Positions 37,392-46,854 of a DNA stretch of 64,000 bases are shown here, one piece after another. Every line of letters starts with the position of its first letter. The stretch's first letter is position 1. This DNA comes from Streptomyces sp. CA-278952 (GTDB taxonomy: Bacteria > Actinomycetota > Actinomycetes > Streptomycetales > Streptomycetaceae), in assembly GCF_028747205.1 (NCBI RefSeq), contig NZ_CP112880.1, positions 5,580,001 to 5,644,000 of the forward strand, read 5' to 3'. Made by a program: the position numbers and the translations under genes. The notes under the pieces were generated by a model, which was not told the origin of the DNA, made no database searches, and worked only from the letters and a program-made list of their open reading frames with translations.

Positions 37392-40268
37392 TCACGGCCG
37401 GCAGTCCTTGACCGTCAGCGGGGGCGCGACCCCGGCCGGCTTGCCGCAGACCAGGGTCCGCTCGGCGCTCGGCCCGGGGCGGACCACCTTGACGATGTTG
37501 AGGCCGTGCACGTTGTCGGAGACCGAGGACCTCGCCCGGCTGAACGAGATCGTCCCCGTCGGCATGTTGTTGAGGTCCACCGTGTGCAGCGTCGCCCAGG
37601 TTTCCGCTGCGCTCCGGCGCTGGTCGCCGCGGGCCGCCGCGTCGTACAGGGCGGCCGTCGCGCTGTAGGAGATGACGGTCTGCCCGCTGGCGAACAGGCC
37701 GTCCTCGTACGCCGGACGCCCCGACGCCAGCGCGGTGATCTCCGCCTCGGGGTGCAGCGCCCGCAGCGTGCGGTACGCGTCCCCGTAGAAACCGAGGTTC
37801 TTTCCCCGGTCCAGCGGGGCGAGCGAGCTGTGGTAGAGCGTGACGTTGGCCGCGATCGACGTGCTGTCGTCGAACGTCCCCTTCGTCAGATCGTCCCCTG
37901 TGAACACGGTCATCCGCCGGTCGGAGCACCCGGTGGTCTCCGACAGGCCCCGCATCAGCGTCGGTACGTCCTCGACCCGCCCCGCGAAGTACAGCGCGTC
38001 GGGGACCCGCTCGGCCCGGCAGATGGTCGTCAGCGGGGCGTTCAGGCTCGCCCCGCCCGGCAGGTCGTACGGCACGTCCTTGCCCAGATCGAAGCCCGCG
38101 TCGAGCAGCATCTGCCGGCCCGCGTCCCGCTGCTCGGCGGTGTACCGGTCCAGGTCCCCGTTGCGGTCCTCGCGCGACAGCACGAGCGCGTGCGGGCGGT
38201 CGAGGTCCTTCGCGATCTGCCGGGCGACCAGCCCCAGCGCGTGCGTCTGCTCCTCGTCCGTCGCCGCGAGGCCGAAGTAGTTGGGGAAGTCCCGGGGCAG
38301 GTCGCTGCTGGAGTTCGTCGTGTTCACCACCGGCAGCCCGGCCTCGCGCAGCAGCTTCACCGCGTTGTCGCTCTCGTCGGTGTTGCGGCCGAGACCGACC
38401 ACCCCGACCACCGTCGGATCCCGCCGGGCCACGTCGATGATCTTCCGCACGGCGGTGAGCTGCCGCAGCATGTCCTCGCCGCCGTTCGCGGTCAGCACCC
38501 GCAGCTTCACCGACCGGCGCACGGTCTTGTTCACCGCCCGCTGCTGGAGATAGACGCCGGTCAGCTCCTCCAGGCCCTTGCGGGTCTCCTCCCGGTCCTT
38601 GCCCGTGGCGGTGAGCGGACCGGCGTACACGACCGTCACGTACGCGTCGCCCGGCTCGATGTCGTCGTTCTCCTCCCGGATCGCCTGCTCGATCCGCTCG
38701 AAGGTGATGCCCTTTCCGGCCCCGTTCAGCTCCAGGTCGTTGCCCCGCGCGAAGAACACCTCGGGGGCGGTCGCCACCCCCACGCACTCCCGGTCGTCCC
38801 CCTTCCCGGCCCAGATCGCGTCCGTGTTGCGGTCGGTCAGCGGCCCGTGGCAGTACGTGTCGCGCCAGTGCCCGGCCCACAGGAACGCCCCCAGCAGACT
38901 TCCCACGACGAGCACGGCGACGCTCGCCCGCGACATCACCCACCACGCCCAGGTCCGCCGCACCCGGTGGGTGACGAGCTGCGCGTGCGCGTGCTCGTGG
39001 GTCAGCTTCTCGGTGGACAGCGGCAGCAGCAGCACCCACGCCAGGGTCGCCGCCGCCCCCGGCGACTGCCCCAGACTCAGATCGTCGACCCAGCGCTCGT
39101 AGCGGGCCCGCGCCCCGGACGAACCGGACGGCGCGCCGGGACCCGGCCGCTCCGGGGGCAGCGGTGGCGTGTGCCGCATGATCTCGGGGGCCTGGAGCGA
39201 GGCGAGCAGCAGCAGCGGATCCACCTCGCTGCGCCGCGACCGTACGCTGTTGATCGCGTTGATCAGCAGGATGCCGCCGTTGTCCTGGGTCGCCCGGGGC
39301 AGGAACACCACCGGCGGGACCGTGCGCTTGCTGCGCCGCCAGTCCAGGGAGTGCGGGCGGTAGTTGTGCCGCAGATCCTCCAGCAGCGCCTGCACGCGCA
39401 GCTCCAGATGGAACTGGCGCGCGTACTCGTCGCCCGCCCCCGCGTCCGCCACCCGCTCCGCGACCGCCGCCGCCCGCGCCCGGATCACCCGCCACGAACC
39501 GCTCGGCGACAGCCACGACCAGCCGTCCGACGGATAGCCGGTGCTGGAAGCGGCCAGGGACGAGGTGGTGGCGAACCACCGGCTGGCCCGGCGCAGCCAC
39601 AGCAGCGGCGGCGCGGCCCGGCTCGCCAGGCCCACCACGGCGAGCCCGATCAGCGCGACGGCCGCCACCAGGGCCGTCAACAGCCAGTCGATCTCCCCGA
39701 GCAACACGCTGAGCAGGGCGATGAAGAGCGCGCCGACGAACGTCTCGGGCCGCACCGACTGCCGCAGCGACGCCCACCGGGTGGCCCCGCGCGGCCGGCC
39801 GGACCGCCAGCGCAGCCGGCTCAGCTGCTCCAGGATCCGTTCCTCGCGCACCTCGGAGGTGTTCCCGTCGGACTGCGCGACCACCGTCGCGGTGGCCTGC
39901 TCGATCGCCCCGAGCAGCCGGGAGCGGGGAAAGGCGAAGGTCTTGTACTGGGTGTTCTCGCGGGTCTCCCACGGCTTCTCGGAGAGCGTGCGCACCATGG
40001 CGAGCGCCGCCTCGTACGGGTTCGCCCCCTCGCCGTCCAGCAGCCGCACCGGCACCCGGCGCAGCTCGTTGGCCCGGTGCACCTGATGCACGAGCTGCTC
40101 CACCCGCGCGTCGATCTCCGGCCCGGCCCCGGCGTCCGCCGCCTGGACCACCACGAGCGGCATCACCGGCCGGTTGACCCGGTACCGGTCGATCAGCTGC
40201 TGTATCAGGTGGAAGACGGCCGAGGCCGCCTCGTTGTCCGCACTGTCCCGCCAGACCTCGCGCGCCAT
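37392..40268 (-). CDS. Large receptor-like membrane protein: degenerate NTPase-like region plus periplasmic-binding domain
   Basis: A 958-aa protein. Residues 1-175 are cytoplasmic and contain MPLVVVQAADAGAGPEIDAR near 36-55, which resembles a Walker A region that has lost GKS/T. Two membrane helices follow (about 177-193 and 196-215), then about 225 cytoplasmic residues with GGILLINAINSVRS and PLLLLASL near 331-356, resembling a Walker B/sensor strand pair. A third helix (about 447-465) leads to an outside domain from about 540 to the end that matches the type 1 periplasmic-binding (Leu/Ile/Val or urea receptor-like) fold (VVGVVGLGRNT, PVVNTTNSSSDLP, FPNYFGLAATDEEQ). The topology recalls KAP NTPases, with helices inserted in the P-loop fold, but joined to a ligand sensor. 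No permease or kinase is adjacent. Function unknown. Confidence 0.75.
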   Translation of the reverse strand: MAREVWRDSADNEAASAVFHLIQQLIDRYRVNRPVMPLVVVQAADAGAGPEIDARVEQLVHQVHRANELRRVPVRLLDGEGANPYEAALAMVRTLSEKPWETRENTQYKTFAFPRSRLLGAIEQATATVVAQSDGNTSEVREERILEQLSRLRWRSGRPRGATRWASLRQSVRPETFVGALFIALLSVLLGEIDWLLTALVAAVALIGLAVVGLASRAAPPLLWLRRASRWFATTSSLAASSTGYPSDGWSWLSPSGSWRVIRARAAAVAERVADAGAGDEYARQFHLELRVQALLEDLRHNYRPHSLDWRRSKRTVPPVVFLPRATQDNGGILLINAINSVRSRRSEVDPLLLLASLQAPEIMRHTPPLPPERPGPGAPSGSSGARARYERWVDDLSLGQSPGAAATLAWVLLLPLSTEKLTHEHAHAQLVTHRVRRTWAWWVMSRASVAVLVVGSLLGAFLWAGHWRDTYCHGPLTDRNTDAIWAGKGDDRECVGVATAPEVFFARGNDLELNGAGKGITFERIEQAIREENDDIEPGDAYVTVVYAGPLTATGKDREETRKGLEELTGVYLQQRAVNKTVRRSVKLRVLTANGGEDMLRQLTAVRKIIDVARRDPTVVGVVGLGRNTDESDNAVKLLREAGLPVVNTTNSSSDLPRDFPNYFGLAATDEEQTHALGLVARQIAKDLDRPHALVLSREDRNGDLDRYTAEQRDAGRQMLLDAGFDLGKDVPYDLPGGASLNAPLTTICRAERVPDALYFAGRVEDVPTLMRGLSETTGCSDRRMTVFTGDDLTKGTFDDSTSIAANVTLYHSSLAPLDRGKNLGFYGDAYRTLRALHPEAEITALASGRPAYEDGLFASGQTVISYSATAALYDAAARGDQRRSAAETWATLHTVDLNNMPTGTISFSRARSSVSDNVHGLNIVKVVRPGPSAERTLVCGKPAGVAPPLTVKDCRP

Positions 40269-40428
40269 CGGTCCCCGCCCTTCCCCCGTGAGCCCTTCGG
40301 CCCGTGAACCGCCTGCTCGTTCTTCCCCTTCACTATCCGATGGTGCGTGTGGGACGCAGGGATTCACAGGGATCGGTACGAGATCCTCTTCGACAGTCCC
40401 GCAACAGACCGGATCCAGCCCCCGGACA

Positions 40429-41247
40429 TCAGTCCGGAAGGGTGACGAAGTCGATCAATTCCTCTACTCTGCCCAGCAGTTGGGGCTCAAGGTCCTTGTA
40501 GCTGCGGACCTTGGACAGGATGTGCTGCCAGGCCGCCCCCGTGTTCTCCGGCCACCCCAGCGCCCGGCACACGCCCGTCTTCCAGTCCTGCCCCCTCGGC
40601 ACCACCGGCCACGCGTCGATCCCGACCGAGGACGGCTTCACCGCCTCCCACACGTCGATGTACGGGTGCCCCACCACCAGCACATGGTCCCCGGTCACCC
40701 GCTCGGCGATCCGGGACTCCTTGGAGCCGGGCACCAGATGGTCCACCAGCACCCCCAGCCGGGCGTCCGGCCCCGGCGCGAACTCCCCGACGATCGCCGG
40801 CAGGTCGTCCACCCCCTCCAGGTACTCCACGACCACGCCCTCGATGCGCAGGTCGTCACCCCACACCCGCTCCACCAGCTCCGCGTCGTGCCGGCCCTCC
40901 ACATAGATCCGCCCGGCCCGCGCCACCCGGGCCCGAGCCCCGGGCACCGCCACCGAACCGGAGGCCGTACGGGTGGGACGCGCCGGGCCGCCGGGGCCCG
41001 GGCGCACCAGCGTGACGACCTTGCCCTCCAGCAGGAAGCCGCGCGGCTCCATCGGGAACACCCGGTGCTTGCCGAAGCGGTCCTCCAGGGTCACCGTCGG
41101 CCCCTGGGCCGTCTTCTCGCAGCGGATCACCGCCCCGCAGAAGCCGGTGGAGACCTCCTCCACGACCAGATCGGGCTCGGCGGGCACCTCGGGCACGGGG
41201 GCGGACCGCTTCCACGGCGGGGTCAGGTCCGGCTGGTAGCTGCGCAT
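40429..41247 (-). CDS. DUF3097 protein with TOPRIM-like region
   Basis: A 272-aa DUF3097 protein, an actinobacterial family of unknown role. It is cytoplasmic. After an N-terminal beta-rich part (TVTLEDRFGKHRVFPMEPRG), a segment GRIYVEGRHDAELVERVWG followed by VVVEYLEGVDDLPAIV and later LVDHLVPGSKESRIAE and VLVVGHPYIDVWEA resembles a TOPRIM fold (Glu in the first strand, acidic pair later), as in topoisomerases, primases and RNase M5. The ATG at 41247 is preferred over longer frames. It is followed by the receptor-like gene in the same direction at 160 bp distance. Confidence 0.82.
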   Translation of the reverse strand: MRSYQPDLTPPWKRSAPVPEVPAEPDLVVEEVSTGFCGAVIRCEKTAQGPTVTLEDRFGKHRVFPMEPRGFLLEGKVVTLVRPGPGGPARPTRTASGSVAVPGARARVARAGRIYVEGRHDAELVERVWGDDLRIEGVVVEYLEGVDDLPAIVGEFAPGPDARLGVLVDHLVPGSKESRIAERVTGDHVLVVGHPYIDVWEAVKPSSVGIDAWPVVPRGQDWKTGVCRALGWPENTGAAWQHILSKVRSYKDLEPQLLGRVEELIDFVTLPD

Positions 41248-41374
41248 GGCACGACGATATTCGCCCGAGCCGCCGACGGACGTCGAAGACCCGGCCGAGG
41301 CAGCCGGGGCGCCCCGGTGACGCCTCTGGAGCACCCCGGAACGTTCCTATGTGCTCCAGGGTCCTCACCGGGGT

Positions 41375-42118
41375 TCACCCCTCGTCGAGATCCACCTCGA
41401 AGCGCTCCGCCAGCGACGCCCGCTGCGCCCGCACGAACGCCGCGTCCACCACCGCCCCGTGCCCCGGCACGTACAGCGCGCCCTCGCCGCCCAGCGCCAG
41501 CAGCCTCTCCAGCGCGGCCGGCCAGCGCGAGGTGATCGCGTCCCGGCCCGCCTGCGGCTCGCCCGACTCCTCGACCAGATCACCGCAGAACACCACCGGA
41601 GGCTCACCGCCCGTGCCCGGCACCAGCGCCGCGAGGTCATGGCCGCTGTGCCCGGGGCCCACGTTCGCCAGCAGCACCTGACGGCCGCCGCCCAGGTCCA
41701 GCGTCCAGTCGCCGCACACCTCGTGGTGCGGGACCACCAGCGTGTCCACCGACCGGGCCGCCTCGCCCTCCGGCACCCCGTGGCGCACCGCCGAGGCGCC
41801 CAGGCTCTCCGCCCCGCCGCGCAGCAGCGCAGCGACGCCCACCGCCCCGTACACCTGGGCCCCGGCGAACGCCGCGGTGCCCAGCACATGGTCGAAGTGC
41901 GGATGGCTCAGTGCGATATGTGTCACCCTCCGCCCGAGCAGCGCCTCGGCCTGCCGCCGCAGCTCGACGCCCTCGCGCAGCGTGGCGCCGGTGTCGTACA
42001 GCAACACGCCGGTCTCCCCGGCGACCAGCGCGGCGGTGGCATCCCAGCCAGGGAGGCGCCGTCTGCCGATACCGTTGCCCAACCGCTCCCAACCGAAGTC
42101 TTCCCAAGCGACGTCCAT
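41375..42118 (-). CDS. Metallo-beta-lactamase-fold hydrolase
   Basis: A 247-aa MBL-fold protein. The first metal motif is HPHFDH (H72, H74, D76, H77), followed by the later ligands in [19 protein letters not shown] and VPGHGAVV. It resembles quinoprotein-relay or glyoxalase-II-like hydrolases; the substrate is unknown. It diverges from hrcA and shares a 164-bp region containing the CIRCE element; whether HrcA affects it is unclear. Confidence 0.88.
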   Translation of the reverse strand: MDVAWEDFGWERLGNGIGRRRLPGWDATAALVAGETGVLLYDTGATLREGVELRRQAEALLGRRVTHIALSHPHFDHVLGTAAFAGAQVYGAVGVAALLRGGAESLGASAVRHGVPEGEAARSVDTLVVPHHEVCGDWTLDLGGGRQVLLANVGPGHSGHDLAALVPGTGGEPPVVFCGDLVEESGEPQAGRDAITSRWPAALERLLALGGEGALYVPGHGAVVDAAFVRAQRASLAERFEVDLDEG

Positions 42119-42200
42119 ACCACGACGCTAGCGGCAACGACCTGCGCGGTCTCGTGGGGGTATGGCCGGTCGCCCTTGCCCCCGCCCCACCTCACCCCCG

Positions 42201-42247
42201 TACACTGACCGCGGGGATTGCTGGCACTCGAACGCACCGAGTGCCAG
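42201..42247 (+). promoter_or_regulatory. hrcA promoter and CIRCE operator
   Basis: TACACT (42201-42206) is the likely -10. CTGGCACTC (42221-42229), exactly 9 nt, then GAGTGCCAG (42239-42247) is a perfect inverted repeat matching the CIRCE consensus TTAGCACTC-N9-GAGTGCTAA in most positions. It is the binding site of HrcA and places hrcA-dnaJ under its own heat-shock repression. Confidence 0.93.
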
Positions 42248-42282
42248 TCAGACACCGAGAGACACAGCTGGAGGTGTGCGCG

Positions 42283-43299
42283 ATGCTCAGCGAACGCAGA
42301 CTCGAAGTGCTGCGCGCCATCGTCCAGGACTATGTCGGCACCGAGGAGCCCGTCGGCTCCAAGGCGCTGACCGAGCGGCACCGGCTGGGGGTCTCCCCGG
42401 CCACCGTCCGCAACGACATGGCGGTGCTGGAGGACGAGGGCTTCATCGCCCAGCCGCACACGAGCGCGGGACGCATCCCGACCGACAAGGGGTACCGCCT
42501 CTTCGTCGACAAGCTCGCGGGCGTCAAGCCGCTCTCCTCGCCCGAGCGCCGGGCCATCCAGAACTTCCTCGACGGCGCGGTCGACCTCGACGACGTGGTC
42601 GGCCGGACGGTGCGGCTGCTCGCGCAGCTCACCCGGCAGGTCGCCGTCGTGCAGTACCCCTCGCTGACCCGCTCGACGGTGCGGCACGTGGAACTGCTGG
42701 CGCTCGCCCCCGCCCGGCTCATGCTCGTCCTGATCACGGACACCGGCCGGGTCGAACAGCGTATGATCGACTGCCCTGCGCCGTTCGGCGAGGCATCGCT
42801 CGCGGATCTGCGGGCCCGGCTCAACAGCCGGGTCGTCGGACGCCGCTTCGCGGATGTCCCGCAGCTGGTGCAGGAGCTGCCGGAATCCTTCGACAGCGAG
42901 GACCGGGGAACGGTTTCCACGGTCCTTTCCACCCTCCTCGAAACACTGGTCGAGGAGACGGAGGAGCGGCTGATGATCGGCGGCACCTCCAACCTCACCC
43001 GCTTCGGACACGACTTCCCGGTGATGATCCGGCCGGTGCTGGAAGCACTGGAGGAACAGGTCGTCCTGCTGAAGCTGCTCGGTGAGGCCACGGACTCCGG
43101 CATGACCGTACGGATCGGGCACGAGAACGCCCACGAGGGGCTCAACTCCACGTCCGTCGTCGCGGTCGGCTACGGTTCGGGCGACGAGGCAGTCGCCAAA
43201 CTCGGCGTGGTCGGACCGACCCGCATGGACTACCCCGGAACGATGGGAGCGGTACGCGCAGTGGCACGTTACGTCGGACAGATCCTGGCGGAGTCGTAA
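42283..43299 (+). CDS. hrcA: Heat-inducible transcriptional repressor HrcA
   Basis: HrcA (338 aa) represses heat-shock genes at CIRCE and is stabilised by GroEL. The N-terminal winged helix is clear ([40 protein letters not shown]), followed by the HrcA domain ([35 protein letters not shown]). ATG 42283 has GGAGGTG upstream; a frame from 41911 would extend into the divergent MBL gene and is rejected. The stop TAA directly touches the GTG of dnaJ (zero spacing), so the two are translated together. Confidence 0.97.
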   Translation: MLSERRLEVLRAIVQDYVGTEEPVGSKALTERHRLGVSPATVRNDMAVLEDEGFIAQPHTSAGRIPTDKGYRLFVDKLAGVKPLSSPERRAIQNFLDGAVDLDDVVGRTVRLLAQLTRQVAVVQYPSLTRSTVRHVELLALAPARLMLVLITDTGRVEQRMIDCPAPFGEASLADLRARLNSRVVGRRFADVPQLVQELPESFDSEDRGTVSTVLSTLLETLVEETEERLMIGGTSNLTRFGHDFPVMIRPVLEALEEQVVLLKLLGEATDSGMTVRIGHENAHEGLNSTSVVAVGYGSGDEAVAKLGVVGPTRMDYPGTMGAVRAVARYVGQILAES

Positions 43300-44439
43300 G
43301 TGGCCACGGACTACTACGCCGTACTCGGCGTGCGCCGCGACGCATCTCAGGACGAGATCAAGAAGGCATTCCGTCGGCTCGCCCGCGAGCTGCACCCGGA
43401 TGTCAACCCGGACCCGAAGACCCAGGAGCGGTTCAAGGAGATCAACGCCGCTTACGAGGTGCTCTCGGACCCGCAGAAGAAGCAGGTCTACGACCTCGGC
43501 GGCGACCCCCTCTCCGCCAGTGGCGGCGGCGGTGGCGCGGGCGGTTTCGGAGCCGGCGGCTTCGGCAACTTCTCCGACATCATGGACGCGTTCTTCGGCA
43601 ACGCCGCACAGCGCGGGCCCCGTTCGCGGACCCGGCGGGGCCAGGACGCCATGATCCGGCTGGAGATCGACCTCAACGAGGCGGCCTTCGGCACCACCAA
43701 GGACATCCAGGTCGACACGGCCGTCGTCTGCAACACCTGCAGCGGCGAGGGCGCGGCCCCCGGCACGTCCGCCCAGACCTGTGACATGTGTCGCGGCCGC
43801 GGCGAGGTCTCGCAGGTCACCCGGTCCTTCCTGGGCCAGGTCATGACCTCGCGGCCCTGCCCGCAGTGCCAGGGTTTCGGCACGGTCGTGCCCACCCCGT
43901 GCCCGGAGTGCGCCGGCGACGGCCGCATCCGCTCGCGGCGCACCCTGACCGTGAAGATCCCCGCGGGCGTCGACAACGGCACCCGTATCCAGCTGGCCGG
44001 CGAGGGCGAGGTCGGCCCCGGCGGCGGCCCGCCCGGCGATCTGTACGTGGAGATCCACGAGCTGCCGCACGCCGTGTTCCAGCGGCGCGGCGACGATCTG
44101 CACTGCACGGTCACCGTCCCCATGACGGCCGCGGCCCTCGGCACCAAGTGTCCGCTGGAGACCCTGGACGGCCTGGAGGACATCGACATCAGGCCCGGCA
44201 CCCAGTCCGGCCAGTCCGTGCCCCTGCACGGGCGCGGCATCACGCACCTGCGCGGCGGCGGCCGGGGCGACCTGATCGTGCACGTCGAGGTGATGACCCC
44301 GTCCAAGCTCGACGCGGAACAGGAGCGGCTGCTGCGGGAGCTGTCCAAGCTGCGCGGCGAGGAGCGGCCCCTCGGCCAGTTTCAGCCAGGTCAGCAAGGG
44401 CTCTTCTCCCGGCTGAAGGACGCGTTCAACGGCCGCTGA
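43300..44439 (+). CDS. dnaJ: Chaperone DnaJ
   Basis: DnaJ (379 aa; the second DnaJ copy typical of Streptomyces, next to hrcA) is a co-chaperone stimulating DnaK ATPase. The J-domain has HPD at residues 32-34, followed by a Gly/Phe-rich linker and four CxxCxGxG zinc repeats (CNTCSGEG, CDMCRGRG, CPQCQGFG, CPECAGDG), then C-terminal substrate-binding domains. Start GTG 43300 immediately follows the hrcA stop. It is probably controlled by CIRCE through the hrcA promoter. An 18-bp perfect hairpin terminates the operon. Confidence 0.97.
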   Translation: MATDYYAVLGVRRDASQDEIKKAFRRLARELHPDVNPDPKTQERFKEINAAYEVLSDPQKKQVYDLGGDPLSASGGGGGAGGFGAGGFGNFSDIMDAFFGNAAQRGPRSRTRRGQDAMIRLEIDLNEAAFGTTKDIQVDTAVVCNTCSGEGAAPGTSAQTCDMCRGRGEVSQVTRSFLGQVMTSRPCPQCQGFGTVVPTPCPECAGDGRIRSRRTLTVKIPAGVDNGTRIQLAGEGEVGPGGGPPGDLYVEIHELPHAVFQRRGDDLHCTVTVPMTAAALGTKCPLETLDGLEDIDIRPGTQSGQSVPLHGRGITHLRGGGRGDLIVHVEVMTPSKLDAEQERLLRELSKLRGEERPLGQFQPGQQGLFSRLKDAFNGR

Positions 44440-44457
44440 ACCGCTTTCCGCCTTTCA

Positions 44458-44496
44458 CCGCACCGCCCGCCGGTTCCGAACCGGCGGGCGGTGCGG
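44458..44496 (+). terminator. 18-bp perfect terminator hairpin after dnaJ
   Basis: 44458-44475 is the exact reverse complement of 44479-44496, with a 3-nt loop (CCG). One of the strongest hairpins in the window; no T-run. Confidence 0.85.
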
Positions 44497-44560
44497 CGTG
44501 TAGCGGTGGAACCGGTCACAGCGTCGGCTGGCTGATTCGGCCCTGTTGCACACGACGTGG

Positions 44561-44575
44561 CACGATGCGGTCATG
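44561..44575 (+). promoter_or_regulatory. Leaderless promoter of the nitronate monooxygenase gene
   Basis: CACGAT (44561-44566), 6 nt, then ATG at 44573; no ribosome site. Confidence 0.45.
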
Positions 44576-45646
44576 TCCTCCGAGTTGACCGATCTCTGCC
44601 GGTATCCGATCGTGCAGGCCCCTATGGCGGGCGGCGCGTCCGGACCGCAGCTCGCCGGGGCCGTCGCCGAAGCCGGCGGGCTCGGATTCCTGGCCGCCGG
44701 GTACAAAACGGCGGACGGGATGTACAACGAGATCAAACAGCTGCGCCGGCTCACGGGCGGGCCGTTCGGCGTCAACCTCTTCATGCCGCAGCCCGCGCTC
44801 GCCGACCCCAGCGCCGTCGAGGTCTACCGCCACCAGCTCGCCGGTGAGGCCGCCTGGTACGAGACCCCGCTCGGCGACCCGGACAGCAGCGGCGACGACG
44901 GCTACGAGGCGAAGGTCGCCATCCTGCTGGAGGACCCCGTTCCGGTGGTCTCCTTCACCTTCGGCTGCCCCACCCGCGACACCCTGGACGCCTTCGCCAG
45001 GGCCGGGACGCACACCGTCGTCACGGTCACCTCCGCCGAGGAGGCCCAGAGCGCCCAGTGGGCGGGCGCCGACACCATCTGCGTCCAGGGCGTCGAGGCG
45101 GGCGGTCACCAGTCCACCCACCGCGACGACCCCCAGCTCGACCAGACCGGCACCGGGCTGCTCTCCCTCATCACCCAGGTCCGCGAGACCGTGCAGATCC
45201 CGATCGTCGCCACCGGCGGCCTGATGCGCGGCGCGCAGATCGCCGCCGTCCTCGCGGCGGGCGCGGACGCCGCCCAGCTCGGCACCGCCTTCCTGGCCTG
45301 CCCCGAATCCGGGGCGCACCTGCTGCACAAGCAGGCCCTGACCAACCCGCTGTTCGTCCGCACCGAGCTGACCCGCGCCTTCTCCGGCCGGCCCGCCCGC
45401 GGCCTGGTCAACCGCTTCGTCCGCGAACACGGCCCCTACGCCCCCGCCGCCTACCCCCAGGTCCACTACGTCACCAGCGGGCTGCGCCTGGCCGCCGCCA
45501 AGGCCGGGGACGCCCAGGGCATGGCCCTGTGGGCCGGACAGGGCCACCGGATGACCCGGGAACTGCCCGCGGGCGAGCTGATCGAGCTGCTCGCCGCCGA
45601 ACTGGAGGCCGCCCGGTCGGCCCTGAGCATGAGGAGCCCCCGGTGA
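44573..45646 (+). CDS. Nitronate monooxygenase-like flavoprotein
   Basis: A 357-aa FMN-binding (beta/alpha)8 protein of the nitronate monooxygenase/2-nitropropane dioxygenase family, which oxidises nitronates such as propionate-3-nitronate. Marks: YPIVQAPMAGGASGPQLAGA at the start, IPIVATGGLMRG and ADAAQLGTAFLACPES. ATG 44573 is chosen because CACGAT is 6 nt upstream; an earlier frame start at 44546 is unsupported. The stop overlaps the GTG of rsmE (GTGA), so the genes are co-translated. Confidence 0.9.
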   Translation: MSSELTDLCRYPIVQAPMAGGASGPQLAGAVAEAGGLGFLAAGYKTADGMYNEIKQLRRLTGGPFGVNLFMPQPALADPSAVEVYRHQLAGEAAWYETPLGDPDSSGDDGYEAKVAILLEDPVPVVSFTFGCPTRDTLDAFARAGTHTVVTVTSAEEAQSAQWAGADTICVQGVEAGGHQSTHRDDPQLDQTGTGLLSLITQVRETVQIPIVATGGLMRGAQIAAVLAAGADAAQLGTAFLACPESGAHLLHKQALTNPLFVRTELTRAFSGRPARGLVNRFVREHGPYAPAAYPQVHYVTSGLRLAAAKAGDAQGMALWAGQGHRMTRELPAGELIELLAAELEAARSALSMRSPR

Positions 45647-46389
45647 CCGCACCGGTCTTCGTCGTCGAACGGATGCCCACCGGGCCGGAGTTCGTCCTGG
45701 AGGGACCCGAGGGACGGCACGCCGTCTCCGTGAAGCGGCTCCAGCCCGGCGAGGACGTCGTCCTCACCGACGGGCTCGGCCACTGGGCGGAGGGCGTCGT
45801 GCGCGCCGCCGAGGGCAAGGACCGGCTCACGGTCACCGGCCTCGACACCCTCCACGAGGAGCCCGCACCCGCCCCGCGCATCACCGTCGTCCAGGCGCTC
45901 CCCAAGGGCGACCGGGGCGAGCTGGCGGTCGAGACGATGACCGAGACCGGCGTCGACGCGATCGTGCCCTGGCAGGCGGCCCGCTGCATCACCCAGTGGA
46001 AGGGCGACCGGGGAGCCAAGGCCCTGACGAAGTGGCGCAGCACGGCACGGGAAGCGGGCAAGCAGTCCCGCCGGGTGCGCTTCCCCGAGGTGGCCGACGC
46101 CATGACGACCAAGCAGGTCGCCGCCCAGCTCGCCGCCGCCGACTTCGCCGGGGTCCTCCACGAGGACCGCGACCACGACAGCACCCCCCTCGCCACCGCC
46201 GAACTCCCCGCGGCCGGCAGCATCGTGCTCGTCGTCGGACCGGAAGGCGGCGTCTCCCCGCAGGAGCTGACCGCCTTCGCCGAGGCGGGCGCCCGCCCCT
46301 ACCGGCTCGGCCGCAGCGTGCTGCGCACCTCCACCGCCGGGACCGCCGCGACCGCGCTGCTCCTGGGGCGTACGGGGCGCTGGGGCTGA
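45643..46389 (+). CDS. rsmE: 16S rRNA (uracil-1498-N3)-methyltransferase RsmE
   Basis: RsmE (248 aa) methylates U1498 of 16S rRNA using SAM, in the cytoplasm. It has an N-terminal PUA-like domain (GRHAVSVKRLQPGEDVVLTDG) and a SPOUT (knotted) C-terminal domain with VVGPEGGVSPQEL and LGRSVLRTSTAGTAA. Start GTG 45643 with GAGGAG 7 nt upstream overlaps the previous stop. In many bacteria rsmE sits near dnaJ, as here. Confidence 0.95.
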   Translation: MTAPVFVVERMPTGPEFVLEGPEGRHAVSVKRLQPGEDVVLTDGLGHWAEGVVRAAEGKDRLTVTGLDTLHEEPAPAPRITVVQALPKGDRGELAVETMTETGVDAIVPWQAARCITQWKGDRGAKALTKWRSTAREAGKQSRRVRFPEVADAMTTKQVAAQLAAADFAGVLHEDRDHDSTPLATAELPAAGSIVLVVGPEGGVSPQELTAFAEAGARPYRLGRSVLRTSTAGTAATALLLGRTGRWG

Positions 46390-46480
46390 AACAGGGCCCG
46401 GGGGCCGGGGATAGCATGCCCCTGTACTGATCACCCGATCACCTGTACCGACTCACCAGCGAACGAGGAGGCCCGGCGCC

Positions 46481-46840
46481 ATGGCGGGAGAGCCGCAGTC
46501 CGACTGCCTGTTCTGCAAGATCGTCTCGGGAGACATCCCGGCGACCATCGTCCGCGAGAGCGAGACCACCGTCGCCTTCCGCGACATCAACCCGCAGGCC
46601 CCGACCCACGTCCTGGTCATCCCGAAGGCCCACTACCCCGACGCCGCCTCCCTCGCCGCCGCCGAACCGCTCATCGCCGCGGACGTCCTGCGCGAGGCCG
46701 GGGAGGTCGCCGCCGAGGAGAAGGTCGACGGCAGCGGCTACCGGATCATCCTCAACACGGGCTCCGGCGCCGGCCAGACCGTCTTCCACGCCCACGCGCA
46801 CGTCCTGGGCGGCCGCGGCCTCCAGTGGCCCCCCGGATAG
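46481..46840 (+). CDS. HIT family protein
   Basis: A 119-aa histidine-triad protein (HINT-like): [14 protein letters not shown] near the start (two cysteines that can bind zinc) and the catalytic [10 protein letters not shown] triad near the C-terminus. HIT proteins hydrolyse nucleoside phosphoramidates or adenylates. The ATG at 46481 has a GAGGAGG site. It is followed 14 bp later by the RNase Z-like gene, in the same operon. Confidence 0.92.
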   Translation: MAGEPQSDCLFCKIVSGDIPATIVRESETTVAFRDINPQAPTHVLVIPKAHYPDAASLAAAEPLIAADVLREAGEVAAEEKVDGSGYRIILNTGSGAGQTVFHAHAHVLGGRGLQWPPG

Positions 46841-46854
46841 CGGAGTCACCGACC

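Noticed and set aside
37392..40268. Annotation as ABC-transporter substrate-binding protein
   Set aside because: The periplasmic-binding-like part is real, but it follows three membrane helices and a large cytoplasmic region, and no permease or ATPase gene is present, so a transporter role is not supported.
37506..40307. A 933-aa ORF opposite the receptor-like gene
   Set aside because: Arg/Pro-rich low-complexity product typical of antisense frames. The minus-strand gene has domains, membrane helices and a sensible start.
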